Counted from the first letter of the stretch, positions 17,057 through 27,019 are shown. The stretch is DNA of 64,000 nucleotides from an uncultured Bacteroidales bacterium (GCA_902782465.1 CACZNH010000001.1:186001-250000); one strand, 5' to 3'. Numbers and translations are program-made. Notes: generated by a model from the letters alone, not told the origin.

Positions 17057-17090
17057 TTTGTTGGCGTATGTGTTTTTATTGCTACATTTG
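17057..17090 (+). promoter_or_regulatory. Promoter of rubrerythrin gene
   Basis: TTTG-N22-TACATTTG matches the Bacteroidetes consensus and lies about 50 bp before the ATG at 17143. Confidence 0.65.
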
Positions 17091-17142
17091 TGGCACAATA
17101 GTTTTGACATCAATTAATCACTAATCAACCACTTTTTTTACG

Positions 17143-17685
17143 ATGAAAGAATTAAAAGGAACCAAGACCGAAAAGAACCTGATGGAAGCCTTTGCCGGCG
17201 AGTCACAGGCCCGTAACAAGTACACCTATTACGCCTCCAAGGCTAAGAAGGACGGCTATGTGCAGATTGCTGCCATCTTTGAGGAGACTGCCAACCAGGA
17301 GAAGGAGCATGCCAAGCTGTGGTTCAAACTGCTCCAGGGCGGTGGAATCAAGGGCACCCTCGAGAACCTTGAGGACGCTGCTGCTGGCGAGAACTTCGAG
17401 TGGACCGATATGTACAAGCGCATGGCTCAGGAGGCCCGCGAGGAAGGCTTTGACGAGATTGCCGCCCAGATGGAGGGCGTTGCCGCCATCGAGAAGCTGC
17501 ACGAGGAGCGCTACCTGAAGCTGTTGAACAACATCAAGCAGGACATCGTCTTCTCACGCGACGGTGACACCATCTGGCAGTGCAGCAACTGCGGCCACGT
17601 GGTTATCGGCAAGAAGGCTCCCGAGATGTGCCCCGTGTGCAACCATCCCAAGGCCTACTTCCAGATCAAGGCTGAGAATTATTGA
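17143..17685 (+). CDS. rbr: Rubrerythrin
   Basis: This 180-residue protein has an N-terminal four-helix diiron domain ([20 protein letters not shown] near residue 13, [11 protein letters not shown] near 50, [11 protein letters not shown] near 115). A C-terminal rubredoxin domain has two Cys pairs, CSNCG and CPVCN. Rubrerythrin reduces hydrogen peroxide in anaerobes. It has its own promoter, so it may respond to oxidative stress independently of its neighbours, although no regulator site is recognisable. Confidence 0.97.
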   Translation: MKELKGTKTEKNLMEAFAGESQARNKYTYYASKAKKDGYVQIAAIFEETANQEKEHAKLWFKLLQGGGIKGTLENLEDAAAGENFEWTDMYKRMAQEAREEGFDEIAAQMEGVAAIEKLHEERYLKLLNNIKQDIVFSRDGDTIWQCSNCGHVVIGKKAPEMCPVCNHPKAYFQIKAENY

Positions 17686-17793
17686 TTTTAGGCATTAGGC
17701 TTTAGGCATTAGGCATTAGGCTTTAGGTGTTAGGCTTTAGGCTTTAGGTGTTAGGCATCAGGTGGCATTCGCACCCTAAAGCCTAATGCCTTA
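17686..17793. repeat. 7-bp word array (TTAGG type)
   Basis: Eleven heptamers in perfect phase from 17686 to 17762 (TTTTAGG, CATTAGG, CTTTAGG, CATTAGG, CATTAGG, CTTTAGG, TGTTAGG, CTTTAGG, CTTTAGG, TGTTAGG, CATCAGG) are followed by a core TGGCATTCGCACC and then inverted words CTAAAGC, CTAATGC, CTTATAA. It fills the rbr-NAGLU gap. Confidence 0.85.
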
Positions 17794-17800
17794 TAAATAT

Positions 17801-20011
17801 ATGAAAAAGAGGTTATTCAGTTGGATACTGTTGCTGGCGGTTGCATTGACGGCCAGCATGGCTGTTGCCCAGGGGCAGAATGATGTGGAACAGGCAAGGA
17901 ATCTTGCCGGACGCTTGTCGCAGCGGCTGCTGGACAAGGTGGAGTTTGTGCTTGTCGATGCCGATAGTGGCAAGGATGTCTTTACTCTTGAGAGTAGAGG
18001 CGGCAAGGTGCTCATCAGCGGCAACAATGCCGGGTCGATGGCCGTGGGCTTGAACCGCTACCTGAACCGTTATTGCAAGACGACGGTGTCGTGGTATGCC
18101 GACGTGCCCGTGGATTTGCCGCGTGTGCTGCCTGACGTGCCTGCCGCCGAGCGGGTGACGGCCCGCGTGCCGCAACGCTTTTTCCTGAATTACTGCACCT
18201 GGGGCTACACGATGCCTTTCTGGCAATGGCATGACTGGGAACGCTTCATCGACTGGATGGCCCTCAACGGTGTGAACCTGCCGCTGGCCATCACGGGTCA
18301 GGAAGCGGTGTGGTACAACGTATGGACGAGCCTGGGCATGACCGACAAGCAGGTGCGCTCCTACTTCACCGGTCCCGCCTATCTGCCGTGGCACCGGATG
18401 GCCAATATCGACGGCTGGTGTGGCCCGCTGCCCAAGGAGTGGCTCAAGGGGCAGACCGAGCTGCAGCAGCGCATCGTGGAGCGTGAGCGGGCCCTGAATA
18501 TGCGTCCCGTGCTGCCCGCCTTTGCGGGACATGTGCCCGGGGCGTTGCGTGACCTCTTCCCTGATGCCGATATCCAGGCCCTCTCCTCTTGGGCGGGCTT
18601 TGACGAGCAGTACCGCACCTATTTCCTCAACAGTGAGGACCCGCTCTACAGCCGCATCCAGCGGCTCTTCCTCGAGGAGCAGACGCGCCTGTTCGGTACC
18701 GACCACATCTACGGCATCGACCCCTTCAACGAGGTGGACCCGCCCAGTTTCGAGCCCGACTACCTCAACCAGGTGTCCCGCCACATCTATGAGAGCCTGA
18801 CTGCCGTGGACCCTGCTGCCGAGTGGCTGCAGATGGCCTGGTTCCTGTATTACCAGCGCAAGGACTACACCGGCGAGCGCACCCGTGCCATGCTCACGGG
18901 CGTGCCGCAGGGCAAGATGACGATGCTCGACTATTACTGCGAGTACAAGGAGATGTGGCGCGAGCATAAGGGCTTCTACGGGCAGCCGTTCATCTGGTGC
19001 TACTTGGGCAACTTTGGCGGCAACACCAATGTGCAGGGCCGCGTCAAGGAGGCGGGAGAGCGCATCGAGCGGGCATTGGCCGAAAATGGCGACAACCTGG
19101 TGGGCATCGGCTCCACGCTCGAGGGGCTTGACGTGCAGCAGTTCCCCTACGAATACATCCTCGAAAAAGCATGGGATTTCAACAAGAGCGACGAGCAAGT
19201 CATCAACGAACTTGCCGACCGTCATGCGGGCTGCGAGAGCCGTCCCGTGCGTGAGGCATGGCAACTGCTCTACGACAAGGTGCTGGACATCACCCCCGGC
19301 AATTTTGCCGCCCCGCTGCCGTGCTCCTATCCCGAATTCGGCAAGGAAAGCCGCACCGTCAAGTACAATCCGAGCGAACTGCTTGCCGTATGGGACCAGT
19401 TGCTGGAGCAGGACAAGGTCACTACCGATGCCATGACCATTGACCTCATCTGGGTGGGTCGACAACTGCTGGGCGACCTCTTCCTGGTCGAGAAACAGAA
19501 GCTTGACGAGGCCTATAAACAAAAAGACAAGAATACATACTACCAGCAGTGCGATGTGCTGTTTGAACTCTTGTCTGACCTGGATAACCTCAACAGCCAT
19601 CATCCGCAAGCCATGCTGGAAACCTGGCTGCAGCAGGCCCGCGACTTGGGTTCCACGCCCGCCCTCAAGGATTACTACGAGATGAATGCCCGGCGGCTGA
19701 TTACCACCTGGGGCGGCCATCTGGACAATTATGCCTGCCGCAACTGGAACGGCCTGATGTGGGACTACTACGACAAGCTGTGGGAAAACTATATCCGCGA
19801 ATTGACCGTCGGCGTCATTTCGGGACAGGATTATGACAATGACAAGATGCGCTCAACCATCGACAAGTTCCAGGAGCGTTGGGTCACTTCGACCGAAGAG
19901 CCCATTTGCGGTTCTTCTGATTTGGATATCCTCACCCACTCGCGTGAGCTGCGGGAGAAGTATAGCGAACAATTACACGCTTTCGAGATGGGTAATCGTG
20001 CGCAGGACTGA
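17801..20011 (+). CDS. Alpha-N-acetylglucosaminidase (NAGLU), GH89
   Basis: The start at the ATG at 17801 (MKKRLFSWILLL) gives a proper signal peptide; the upstream frame extension lies in repeat DNA. The GH89 architecture spans 736 residues: a small N-terminal domain, a catalytic barrel with YGIDPFNEVDPP at about 305 and the second acidic site in GSTLEGLDVQ at about 440 (compare FNE and PEGI in human NAGLU), and an alpha-helical C-terminal domain. It cleaves terminal alpha-linked GlcNAc, as on gastric-type mucin glycans or heparan fragments. The 3' end overlaps convergent mfd by 39 bp. Confidence 0.95.
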   Translation: MKKRLFSWILLLAVALTASMAVAQGQNDVEQARNLAGRLSQRLLDKVEFVLVDADSGKDVFTLESRGGKVLISGNNAGSMAVGLNRYLNRYCKTTVSWYADVPVDLPRVLPDVPAAERVTARVPQRFFLNYCTWGYTMPFWQWHDWERFIDWMALNGVNLPLAITGQEAVWYNVWTSLGMTDKQVRSYFTGPAYLPWHRMANIDGWCGPLPKEWLKGQTELQQRIVERERALNMRPVLPAFAGHVPGALRDLFPDADIQALSSWAGFDEQYRTYFLNSEDPLYSRIQRLFLEEQTRLFGTDHIYGIDPFNEVDPPSFEPDYLNQVSRHIYESLTAVDPAAEWLQMAWFLYYQRKDYTGERTRAMLTGVPQGKMTMLDYYCEYKEMWREHKGFYGQPFIWCYLGNFGGNTNVQGRVKEAGERIERALAENGDNLVGIGSTLEGLDVQQFPYEYILEKAWDFNKSDEQVINELADRHAGCESRPVREAWQLLYDKVLDITPGNFAAPLPCSYPEFGKESRTVKYNPSELLAVWDQLLEQDKVTTDAMTIDLIWVGRQLLGDLFLVEKQKLDEAYKQKDKNTYYQQCDVLFELLSDLDNLNSHHPQAMLETWLQQARDLGSTPALKDYYEMNARRLITTWGGHLDNYACRNWNGLMWDYYDKLWENYIRELTVGVISGQDYDNDKMRSTIDKFQERWVTSTEEPICGSSDLDILTHSRELREKYSEQLHAFEMGNRAQD

Positions 20012-23000
20012 CAGGGCAGTGCTCACGCTGGGGATGTTGCTGACGATGATGCTGCGGCGTCCGTTCTTCTGGCTGATGGCACAACGCTTGGGGTTCTGCT
20101 GCAGGTAAGCCAGCAGTCGCCCGAAGGCAGGTGACTGGTAATAAGCTACATTTTCCTCACCGACCATGAACAGGTGCATCCGCGTCTGGCGGATGACCAG
20201 TTTCTCTATGCCCAGACGACGTGCCGTGCGGCGCAGGGGCACGATGCGGATAAGTTCGGCCGCCATGTCGGGGATTTTGCCGAAACGGTCCACCATCCTT
20301 TCCTCGAAGGCCTCGACCTGGTCGTCGGTCTCCATGTTGTCCAGTTCACGGTACAGGGTGATGCGTTCGTTCTCCTGCGGCACATAGCTGGCGGGGAACA
20401 TCAGCTCCAGGTCGGTATCCACGACGCAGTCGGTGACAAACTCGGTGCCACCCTCCTCCATGTCGGCATTATCACTGCCTTGGGCGGTGAACAAGGGAGC
20501 AAACTCCTCGGTACGCAATTCGGTAACCGCCTCCTTGAGGACGCGCTGGTAGGTCTCGTAGCCCAGGTCGGCGATGAAACCGCTCTGCTCGGCGCCCAGC
20601 AGGTTTCCCGCACCACGGATGTCAAGGTCCTGCATGGCGATTTGTATGCCGGCACCCAGGTCGCTGAAACTCTCGATGGCCTGCAGGCGACGGCGGGCAT
20701 CGGTGGCCAGCGGTTTACCCGGCGGCACGAGCAGGTAGCAGAAGGCCTTGCGGCTGCTGCGTCCCACGCGTCCGCGCAGCTGGTGCAGGTCGCTCAGGCC
20801 ATAGCGGTCGGCATTATTGATGATGATGGTGTTGACGTTGGGCATGTCGATACCGTTCTCGATGATGGTGGTCGAGAGCAGCACGTCGTAATCATGGTTT
20901 CCGAAATCGATGATGGTCTGCTCCAGCCGTTCGGGCGGCATCTGGCCATGGCCCACGGCGACGCGGGCATCAGGCACCACGCGGTGAATCATGTTTTCCA
21001 GCTGCTCCAGCTGCTCGATGCGGTGGTTGACGAAGAAGACCTGGCCGTTGCGCGAGAGCTCGAAGTTGATGGCCTCGGCGACGATGTCATCGTTGAGCGT
21101 GCCCACGGTGGTGAGGATGGGATAGCGGTTGGCGGGCGGTGTGGTCAGCGTGCTCAGGTCGCGGGCACCCATCAGCGAGAACTGCAGGGTGCGCGGGATG
21201 GGCGTTGCACTCATCGTCAAGGTATCGACGTTGAGTTTCATCTGCTTGAGTTTGTCCTTGACGGCGACACCAAATTTCTGTTCCTCGTCCACCACCAGCA
21301 GACCCAGGTCATGGAACTGGACGGTCTTGCCGATGAGTTTGTGGGTGCCGATGAGGATGTCGATTTTGCCCTCCTTGAGGTCGGCAAGAATCTGCTTTAC
21401 CTCTTTGGGCTTGCGGGCGCGGCTCAGGTAATCCACGCGAACGGGGAAGTCGTGCAGACGCTCGCTGAAGGTGCGCCAGTGCTGGAACGCCAGCACGGTG
21501 GTTGGCACGAGGACAGCGGTCTGTTTGCCGTCGGTGGCGGCCTTGAAGGCGGCGCGGATGGCGATTTCGGTCTTGCCGAAGCCCACGTCGCCGCAGATGA
21601 GGCGGTCCATCGGCTTGTTGCTTTCCATGTCGGCCTTGACGGCCTGGGTGGCGGTCAACTGGTCGGGCGTGTCCTCGTAGATAAATGAAGCCTCCAACTC
21701 CTGCTGCAGGTAACCGTCGGGGGTGTAGGCAAAGCCTTGCTGCTCGCGGCGGGCGGCATACAGGCGAATGAGTTCGCGTGCGATATCCTTGAGGCGGCTC
21801 TTGGTGCGCGACTTGATCTTTGCCCAGGCGTTGCTGCCCAGGCGGTTCAGGCGCGGTGCCTCGCCCTCCTTGCTGCGGTATTTCGAGAGTTTGTGGAGCG
21901 AGTGGATGGAGACGTAGGCCTCGTCACCGTTCAGGTAGGTGAGTTTAATCATCTCCTGGGGTGTGCCGTTCATCGAGGTGCGGATGAGGCCGCCGAATTT
22001 GCCCACACCCAAGTCCTCATGGACGATGTAGTCGCCCTTCTCGATTTGGTTGAGTTCCTTGAGCGACAGGGCGAGTTTTCCTGAACGGGCGCGGTCGCTC
22101 TTGAGGTTGTACTTGTGGAAACGGTCAAAAATCTGGTGGTCGGTGAAGACGCACAGCTTCAGGTCGTCATCGACAAAGCCCTCGTGCAACGTGCGCAGCA
22201 CCGGCTCAAAGGTGATGGCATCGCCGCGGTCTTCAAAGATGTTGTGCAGACGCTCAATCTGCTTGGCGCTGTCGCTCAGGATGATAAGTTTATAACCCTT
22301 GGCCAGAAAGTCGGTAAACGACTGCCCGATGAGGTCAAAATTCTTGTGGTAGATGCCCTGCGGCTTGCAGTGCAGCGTCAGGCGTTTCACGCCGCGCTCG
22401 GGTGCCGCCTCGCCGTTGACGAAGGCAATGCGCCGCAGTTGGTTCAGGCGATTCTTGAACAGGTCGGCATCCACGACCTTATTGGTCGCCTGGGTGTCAC
22501 CCTCGTCGGCAATGATGGCGCTGGCCGACATCCCCTCGCGGGCAATCTCGGCGATGCGTGTTTTGAGCCACTGCTCGCTGCGGCACAGCACGATGGTGTC
22601 GTCGCCGATGTAGTCCAGCAGCGACACGTTGTCCTCGCGGCCGCCGCTAGTGCTGTTGTTGAGGATGCTCACCTGCTCCAGGCGCTCCTCGCTGAGCTGT
22701 GTCTCGACGTTGAAGGTGCGGATGGAGTCGATGTCGTCGCCCCAGAAGTCGATGCGGTAGGGCAGCTCGTTGCTGTAGGAAAAAACGTCGAGGATGGAGC
22801 CACGCACGCTGTATTGGCCCGGTTCATAGACGTAGTCGGTCGCCGTGAAGCCCAATTCGCGCAGCCGTGAGGTGATTTCGGTCAGGTCGGCACTGCCGCC
22901 AGCCTTCAGCTGGACGGTGCTTGCCTCCACGTCCTCGCGACGGCGCACCCGCTCGGCGAGGGCCTCGGGGTAGGTCACCACCCAACGCACATAGGGGTCG

Positions 23001-23338
23001 TCATACCAGCGGTTGAGTACCTCGGTGCGCAGGATTTCGTTGGGAGCATCGATTTGGCCATATTTGATGTCGCGCTTGTAGCCCGACGGGAAAATCAGCA
23101 CCTGCTTGTCGTCCATGAGCTGGCACAGGTCGTTGTACATATAGCCCGCCTCGTCCAGGTCATTGACCACAATCAGGTAGGGACAAGCCCGTTGCGGCAG
23201 CCGTGCAAACAGCATTGCCGCACTGGACCCCGCCAGCCCGTCAATCACCGCCCGACTGCCGTCGCCATCCAGCAACTTGGATAACGCCGTCACCCGTCCC
23301 TTGCGATTAAATATGTCACACAGCTCCTTAATCTCCAT
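19973..23338 (-). CDS. mfd: Transcription-repair coupling factor
   Basis: The 1121-residue product has the UvrB-like N-terminal domains, an RNA-polymerase-interacting domain (IVHEDLGVGKFGGL near 435), and an SF2 translocase with Walker A CGDVGFGKTE near 580, DEEQKFG near 680 and QLRGRVGRSSRKAF near 850. A C-terminal domain (GNLLGAEQSGFIADLGYETY) follows. Mfd removes RNA polymerase stalled at DNA lesions and recruits UvrA. The ATG at 23338 agrees with the family. The stop lies inside the convergent NAGLU gene. Confidence 0.97.
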   Translation of the reverse strand: MEIKELCDIFNRKGRVTALSKLLDGDGSRAVIDGLAGSSAAMLFARLPQRACPYLIVVNDLDEAGYMYNDLCQLMDDKQVLIFPSGYKRDIKYGQIDAPNEILRTEVLNRWYDDPYVRWVVTYPEALAERVRRREDVEASTVQLKAGGSADLTEITSRLRELGFTATDYVYEPGQYSVRGSILDVFSYSNELPYRIDFWGDDIDSIRTFNVETQLSEERLEQVSILNNSTSGGREDNVSLLDYIGDDTIVLCRSEQWLKTRIAEIAREGMSASAIIADEGDTQATNKVVDADLFKNRLNQLRRIAFVNGEAAPERGVKRLTLHCKPQGIYHKNFDLIGQSFTDFLAKGYKLIILSDSAKQIERLHNIFEDRGDAITFEPVLRTLHEGFVDDDLKLCVFTDHQIFDRFHKYNLKSDRARSGKLALSLKELNQIEKGDYIVHEDLGVGKFGGLIRTSMNGTPQEMIKLTYLNGDEAYVSIHSLHKLSKYRSKEGEAPRLNRLGSNAWAKIKSRTKSRLKDIARELIRLYAARREQQGFAYTPDGYLQQELEASFIYEDTPDQLTATQAVKADMESNKPMDRLICGDVGFGKTEIAIRAAFKAATDGKQTAVLVPTTVLAFQHWRTFSERLHDFPVRVDYLSRARKPKEVKQILADLKEGKIDILIGTHKLIGKTVQFHDLGLLVVDEEQKFGVAVKDKLKQMKLNVDTLTMSATPIPRTLQFSLMGARDLSTLTTPPANRYPILTTVGTLNDDIVAEAINFELSRNGQVFFVNHRIEQLEQLENMIHRVVPDARVAVGHGQMPPERLEQTIIDFGNHDYDVLLSTTIIENGIDMPNVNTIIINNADRYGLSDLHQLRGRVGRSSRKAFCYLLVPPGKPLATDARRRLQAIESFSDLGAGIQIAMQDLDIRGAGNLLGAEQSGFIADLGYETYQRVLKEAVTELRTEEFAPLFTAQGSDNADMEEGGTEFVTDCVVDTDLELMFPASYVPQENERITLYRELDNMETDDQVEAFEERMVDRFGKIPDMAAELIRIVPLRRTARRLGIEKLVIRQTRMHLFMVGEENVAYYQSPAFGRLLAYLQQNPKRCAISQKNGRRSIIVSNIPSVSTALSVLRTITHLESV

Positions 23339-23421
23339 TTTATTTAACCGCGAATTTCACGAATTTAGCGAATGGCATCCGCACGGCTAATCTTAACGAT
23401 TTATTGGTTAGTTCGATGAAT

Positions 23422-24456
23422 TTACTGGATGGTGACTTCGCCGCAGAGGTCGCTGGCCATGTATTTCTTGACCATATTGGGGGTGTAGCGCATGCCGAAG
23501 AGGAACATCAGTTTGGTGATGGCTGCTTCGCTGGTCATGTCGTATCCGCTGATGACGCCTGCCCCGGTGAGGGTGTTGCCCGTCTCGTAGAGGGAGCAGT
23601 TGACACCGCCGTTGACACACTGGGTGACGTTGACGACGACCACGCCGCGGTTAACCGCCTCGCGGATGCGCTCGATGAACCAGGGATGGCTGGGGCTGTT
23701 GCCGGCGCCGTAAGTCTTGAGGACGATGCCCTTGATGCCCGGGGTGTGCAGCATGTAGTCCAGCGTCTGCTCGGTCATGCCAGGGTTGAGCTCGAGGAAC
23801 ATGACTGCAGGATCCATGTCGGTGCAGACCTTGAGGGGACGTGGTGGCATCTGGCGCAGGTAGGGGGTGTTATATTCGATATCGAGGCCGATTTCGGCGA
23901 GTTCGGGATAGTTGAAACTCTTGAAGGCGTTGAAGTTGTCGGCACTCATCTTGGTGGCACGGTTGCCGCGCCACAGGTAGTTCTCGAACAGGATGGCGAC
24001 TTCCTGCACGCGGGGACGTCCGCGCTCGTCGGTGGCGGCAGCGACCTGCAGGGCGGTGATGAGGTTCTCCTCGCCGTCGGTGCGCACCTCGCCGATGGGC
24101 AGCTGCGACCCGGTGATGATGACGGGTTTGCTCAGGTTCTCGAGCATGAAACTCAGTGCCGATGCGGTGAACGCCATCGTGTCGGTGCCGTGGAGCACGA
24201 CGAAGCCGTCGTACTGGTCATAGCGCTCCTCGATGGCGAGAGCAATGTCGCGCCAATGTGACGGGTCCATATTGGAACTGTCGATGGGCGGCGTGAACTG
24301 GACGTTGTCGATGTGGTAGTGCAGTTTCTTAATCTTGGGCACGTTGTCGATGAGATGCGAGAAATCAAAGGGCTGCAGGGCTCCGGTCTCGGGATTCTCA
24401 ATCATGCCGATGGTACCGCCGGTGTAGATAATCAGTATTTTGGGTCGGTTTTGCAT
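23422..24456 (-). CDS. ansA: Type I L-asparaginase
   Basis: The 344-residue product has no signal peptide, so it is cytoplasmic. The two asparaginase signatures are present: IYTGGTIGMIEN at the N-terminus with the nucleophilic Thr, and VLHGTDTMAFTASALSFM near residue 90 with the second Thr-Asp pair. AnsA hydrolyses asparagine to aspartate and ammonia. An 83-bp gap with an ACGAATTTCACGAATT-like stretch and a GGCATCCGCA core separates it from mfd downstream. Confidence 0.95.
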   Translation of the reverse strand: MQNRPKILIIYTGGTIGMIENPETGALQPFDFSHLIDNVPKIKKLHYHIDNVQFTPPIDSSNMDPSHWRDIALAIEERYDQYDGFVVLHGTDTMAFTASALSFMLENLSKPVIITGSQLPIGEVRTDGEENLITALQVAAATDERGRPRVQEVAILFENYLWRGNRATKMSADNFNAFKSFNYPELAEIGLDIEYNTPYLRQMPPRPLKVCTDMDPAVMFLELNPGMTEQTLDYMLHTPGIKGIVLKTYGAGNSPSHPWFIERIREAVNRGVVVVNVTQCVNGGVNCSLYETGNTLTGAGVISGYDMTSEAAITKLMFLFGMRYTPNMVKKYMASDLCGEVTIQ

Positions 24457-24462
24457 AGTTTC

Positions 24463-24490
24463 TAGTTTTAAGTTTTTAGTCCTTAGTTTT
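24463..24490. repeat. 7-bp word array
   Basis: Four in-phase words TAGTTTT, AAGTTTT, TAGTCCT, TAGTTTT lie between ansA and the esterase gene. They run into the last codons of the esterase gene (stop at 24483). Confidence 0.65.
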
Positions 24491-25382
24491 CGGTCGTCTG
24501 CATGAGTTTGGCTCCACGGGTGAAGGCTTTGTGGAAGAACATCAGGTGATAATCCAGCGAGTTTACCCAGTAGTCCCAGCTGTGGCGGCCGGGGCGCACG
24601 GTGAAATCGTGGTCAATGCCTTTCTCCACGAGCTGGTCGTGCAGGGCGATGTTGTTCTTGATGAAGATGTCGTTCAAGCCGTCGTCGAAGATGATATTCT
24701 GGGCTGGCTGCAGGGGGCAGGTCTTCACCTGGTCCACCAGGTTGCACACGGCGTGGTCACGCCAGCGCTGCGGGTTGTCGTCACGGTTGCCCAGACGGTC
24801 CTTGATGTGCCAGCTGTCGGGATACTGGGTGATATCCATATTACCGCTCATACTGCCGCAGGACCAAAAGACGTCAGGATGCCTGAAAGCCAGGAACAGC
24901 GACCCGTGGCCGCCCATACTCAGGCCTGTGATAGCACGCATAAAGCGGTTGGCGTGGGTGCGGTAGTGGCCGTCGATGTACGCCACCAGTTCCTTGCTCA
25001 CGTAGGTCTCGAACTGCATCTTGGGGTCCACGGGCGAGTCAAAGTACCAGCTGTCCTGTCCGTCGGGGCACACGATGATGATATCGTGCAGGTTGGCCAG
25101 CGAGTCGAGATTGGTCTTGCGTGACCAGTCGTTGTAACAGCCGTAGGCGCCATGCAGCAGATAGAGCACGGGGAATCGGGTATCCGATTCAAAGTAGCGC
25201 TCGGGCACGATGACCACGTTCTTGATGTTTCTTCCCATGGCCTGGCTCATCACCTCGATGGTGTCGGCCTGGGGCTGCTGTTGTTGGGCAGCGAGCTGTG
25301 ATGCGGGACGGGCACAGGCGGTGGTGGCCATGAGCATCATAACTACAAGCATCAAAATCGGTTTCAGGAACGATTCTTTCAT
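24483..25382 (-). CDS. Secreted esterase (alpha/beta hydrolase, esterase D/Ag85-like)
   Basis: This 299-residue protein has a signal peptide (about 1-24). The alpha/beta-hydrolase fold includes YLLHGAYGCYNDW (oxyanion region), the nucleophile elbow ITGLSMGGHGS near residue 162, an acidic residue in IFDDGLNDIF and the histidine in RPGRHSWDYW. This is the putative-esterase family that includes feruloyl and acetyl esterases and S-formylglutathione hydrolase. Since it is exported, an action on plant or host glycan esters is plausible. It overlaps tadA by 4 bp. Confidence 0.9.
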   Translation of the reverse strand: MKESFLKPILMLVVMMLMATTACARPASQLAAQQQQPQADTIEVMSQAMGRNIKNVVIVPERYFESDTRFPVLYLLHGAYGCYNDWSRKTNLDSLANLHDIIIVCPDGQDSWYFDSPVDPKMQFETYVSKELVAYIDGHYRTHANRFMRAITGLSMGGHGSLFLAFRHPDVFWSCGSMSGNMDITQYPDSWHIKDRLGNRDDNPQRWRDHAVCNLVDQVKTCPLQPAQNIIFDDGLNDIFIKNNIALHDQLVEKGIDHDFTVRPGRHSWDYWVNSLDYHLMFFHKAFTRGAKLMQTTEN

Positions 25383-25846
25383 TTCTCTTTGGTTTTGAGG
25401 GGTCGTTTTTTCTTGAAAAAGTCAGTCATCAGCTTGGCACACTCGTCGGCGAGGACACCGCGCGTGATGACGGTCTTGGGATGGAAGGGCGCATCGCAAT
25501 GGGTGTGGTAGCCGCGCTTGTCATCGTCGGCACCATAGACGATGCGCGAAATCTGGCTCCATGCCAGCGCTCCGGCACACATCAGGCAGGGCTCGACGGT
25601 GACATAGAGGGTGCAGTCCACCAGATACTTGCCGCCCAGCGTCGCTGCGGCGGCAGTGATGGCCTGCATCTCGGCATGGGCGGTGACGTCGGTGAGCGCT
25701 TCGGTGAGGTTGTGTCCGCGTCCGATGACGCGTCCCTTGCTCACGATGACGGCCCCGATGGGCACCTCGTCGCGTTCCAGCGCCTTGTGCGCCTCGTCGA
25801 GCGCCAAGCGCATGTACTTGATGTCGATATCCTGGTTCTTTTCCAT
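25379..25846 (-). CDS. tadA: tRNA-specific adenosine deaminase (TadA-type)
   Basis: The 155-residue product is a CDA-fold deaminase: the zinc site HAEMQAI (about 57-63) and PCLMCAGAL (about 86-94), with the proton-shuttling Glu in HAE. TadA converts A34 to inosine in tRNA-Arg. Guanine deaminases and other nucleoside deaminases share the fold, but length and motifs favour TadA. The 4-bp overlap with the esterase and 1-bp overlap with the LRR gene indicate one transcript. Confidence 0.9.
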   Translation of the reverse strand: MEKNQDIDIKYMRLALDEAHKALERDEVPIGAVIVSKGRVIGRGHNLTEALTDVTAHAEMQAITAAAATLGGKYLVDCTLYVTVEPCLMCAGALAWSQISRIVYGADDDKRGYHTHCDAPFHPKTVITRGVLADECAKLMTDFFKKKRPLKTKEK

Positions 25847-27015
25847 CAGTTGATCATCACTTTACGCACTGTATCACCTACCTTGACGATATACACCCGC
25901 GGTCCCGGCAGATTAATCCAGTTCCTGTCATACATGCGCTTGTACCACAGGTTGCCGTAAACGTCGTAGATGTAAGTCCACAAGCCGCGCGTTTCGCCCT
26001 CGATGTAGATGGTACCGTCCAGACCGACGATGGAAATCTTGTTTTCGGGGTTGTCCTCGTCAATATCCTCGATGGCAGAGGGCTCGGCAGTGGCTATCAG
26101 CTGCAGGTCCTCGTCATCATACATCAGCGTGGTGGGAACCACCAGATAATCGGTACTCAGGGCACCGATGGGCAGGAAATAGCGGTCGGCGGCAGTTGTC
26201 GCTATCAGATAGCCGTCAGGGCCATAGATTTTGTATGCCAGACCGTTGTACAGCGACAGTGCTGTCCAGTTCTCGCCCAGGGTCTCCTGCTGCATGGTGG
26301 GAATCACCGCCAGTCCCTCGTCAACCCATAGCGAGAACGTCTCCTCGTTGCCCCATAGCGGGTCGTTCCCGTAATTCCATGTCGTTGAGGCATCAGGCAG
26401 CATGACTTGCACGCCTGAGCAACCTTCAAAGGCGTCATCATCGAGGGTGAGGGGTGGGGTAACGGCATCGCTATAGATTTCCTTGAGGTTATTGCAGTAG
26501 CTGAAAGCCCTGTCGCCGATGGTAGCCAATGACATGGGCAGAAACACAGTTTCCAGTGACGTGCAGTCCTCGAACGCCCCCGTACCGATGTCGGTGACCC
26601 CTTCAGGGAGTACGACATTGCGCACGGCAGTGCCGGCGAGCATGTAATTGCTCACGAATTTCAGCCCCAAGGGCAGCGTGATGTTGGAGAGGTCCTCGGC
26701 GTCGGCAAAGGCAGCGTTGCCGATGCGTGTGACGCTGTTGGGAATCTGGATTTCGGTCACATGTGACTGCCAGAAAGCCCTGGGCGCGATGGCTGCGACG
26801 TCATAGTTCACGCCGTCGCAATACACCTTCTCGGGCAGGATGATGCAGCCCTCGTAGCGGTTCACGCCATCTTGCCATGCCGCTGTTACCTCGACCTGGG
26901 TGTCGCTGATGATGTTATAGAAGATGCCATTGGCCTCGATGTCCTGGGCTGTGACCCTAGGGACAAAAGATGCCATCAAGGCAATTATAGTCAATATGTT
27001 GCAGATTCTTCTCAT
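25846..27015 (-). CDS. Secreted leucine-rich-repeat protein (BspA-like) with sorting-like tail
   Basis: The ATG at 27015 (MRRICNILTIIALM) yields a signal peptide cleaved near TAQ-DI; the longer frame is rejected. The product has 389 residues. BspA-type LRRs span about 90-200 (IPNSVTRIGNAAFADAEDL, LPEGVTDIGTGAFEDC, LPMSLATIGDRAFSYC). The C-terminus (YDVYGNLWYKR...PRVYIVKVGDTVRKVMIN) resembles the C-terminal domain used for type IX secretion in Bacteroidetes. BspA-like proteins are surface adhesins. Five bases separate it from murF-alr upstream. Confidence 0.85.
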   Translation of the reverse strand: MRRICNILTIIALMASFVPRVTAQDIEANGIFYNIISDTQVEVTAAWQDGVNRYEGCIILPEKVYCDGVNYDVAAIAPRAFWQSHVTEIQIPNSVTRIGNAAFADAEDLSNITLPLGLKFVSNYMLAGTAVRNVVLPEGVTDIGTGAFEDCTSLETVFLPMSLATIGDRAFSYCNNLKEIYSDAVTPPLTLDDDAFEGCSGVQVMLPDASTTWNYGNDPLWGNEETFSLWVDEGLAVIPTMQQETLGENWTALSLYNGLAYKIYGPDGYLIATTAADRYFLPIGALSTDYLVVPTTLMYDDEDLQLIATAEPSAIEDIDEDNPENKISIVGLDGTIYIEGETRGLWTYIYDVYGNLWYKRMYDRNWINLPGPRVYIVKVGDTVRKVMIN

Positions 27016-27019
27016 TGTC

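Noticed and set aside
17686-17762. Telomere-like TTAGGC repeats
   Set aside because: The period is 7 bp with varying words and other sites use unrelated words; nothing else suggests a linear replicon end.
17813-19720. 635-codon minus-strand frame opposite NAGLU
   Set aside because: The GH89 motifs and signal peptide are on the plus strand; the antisense product shows no domain.
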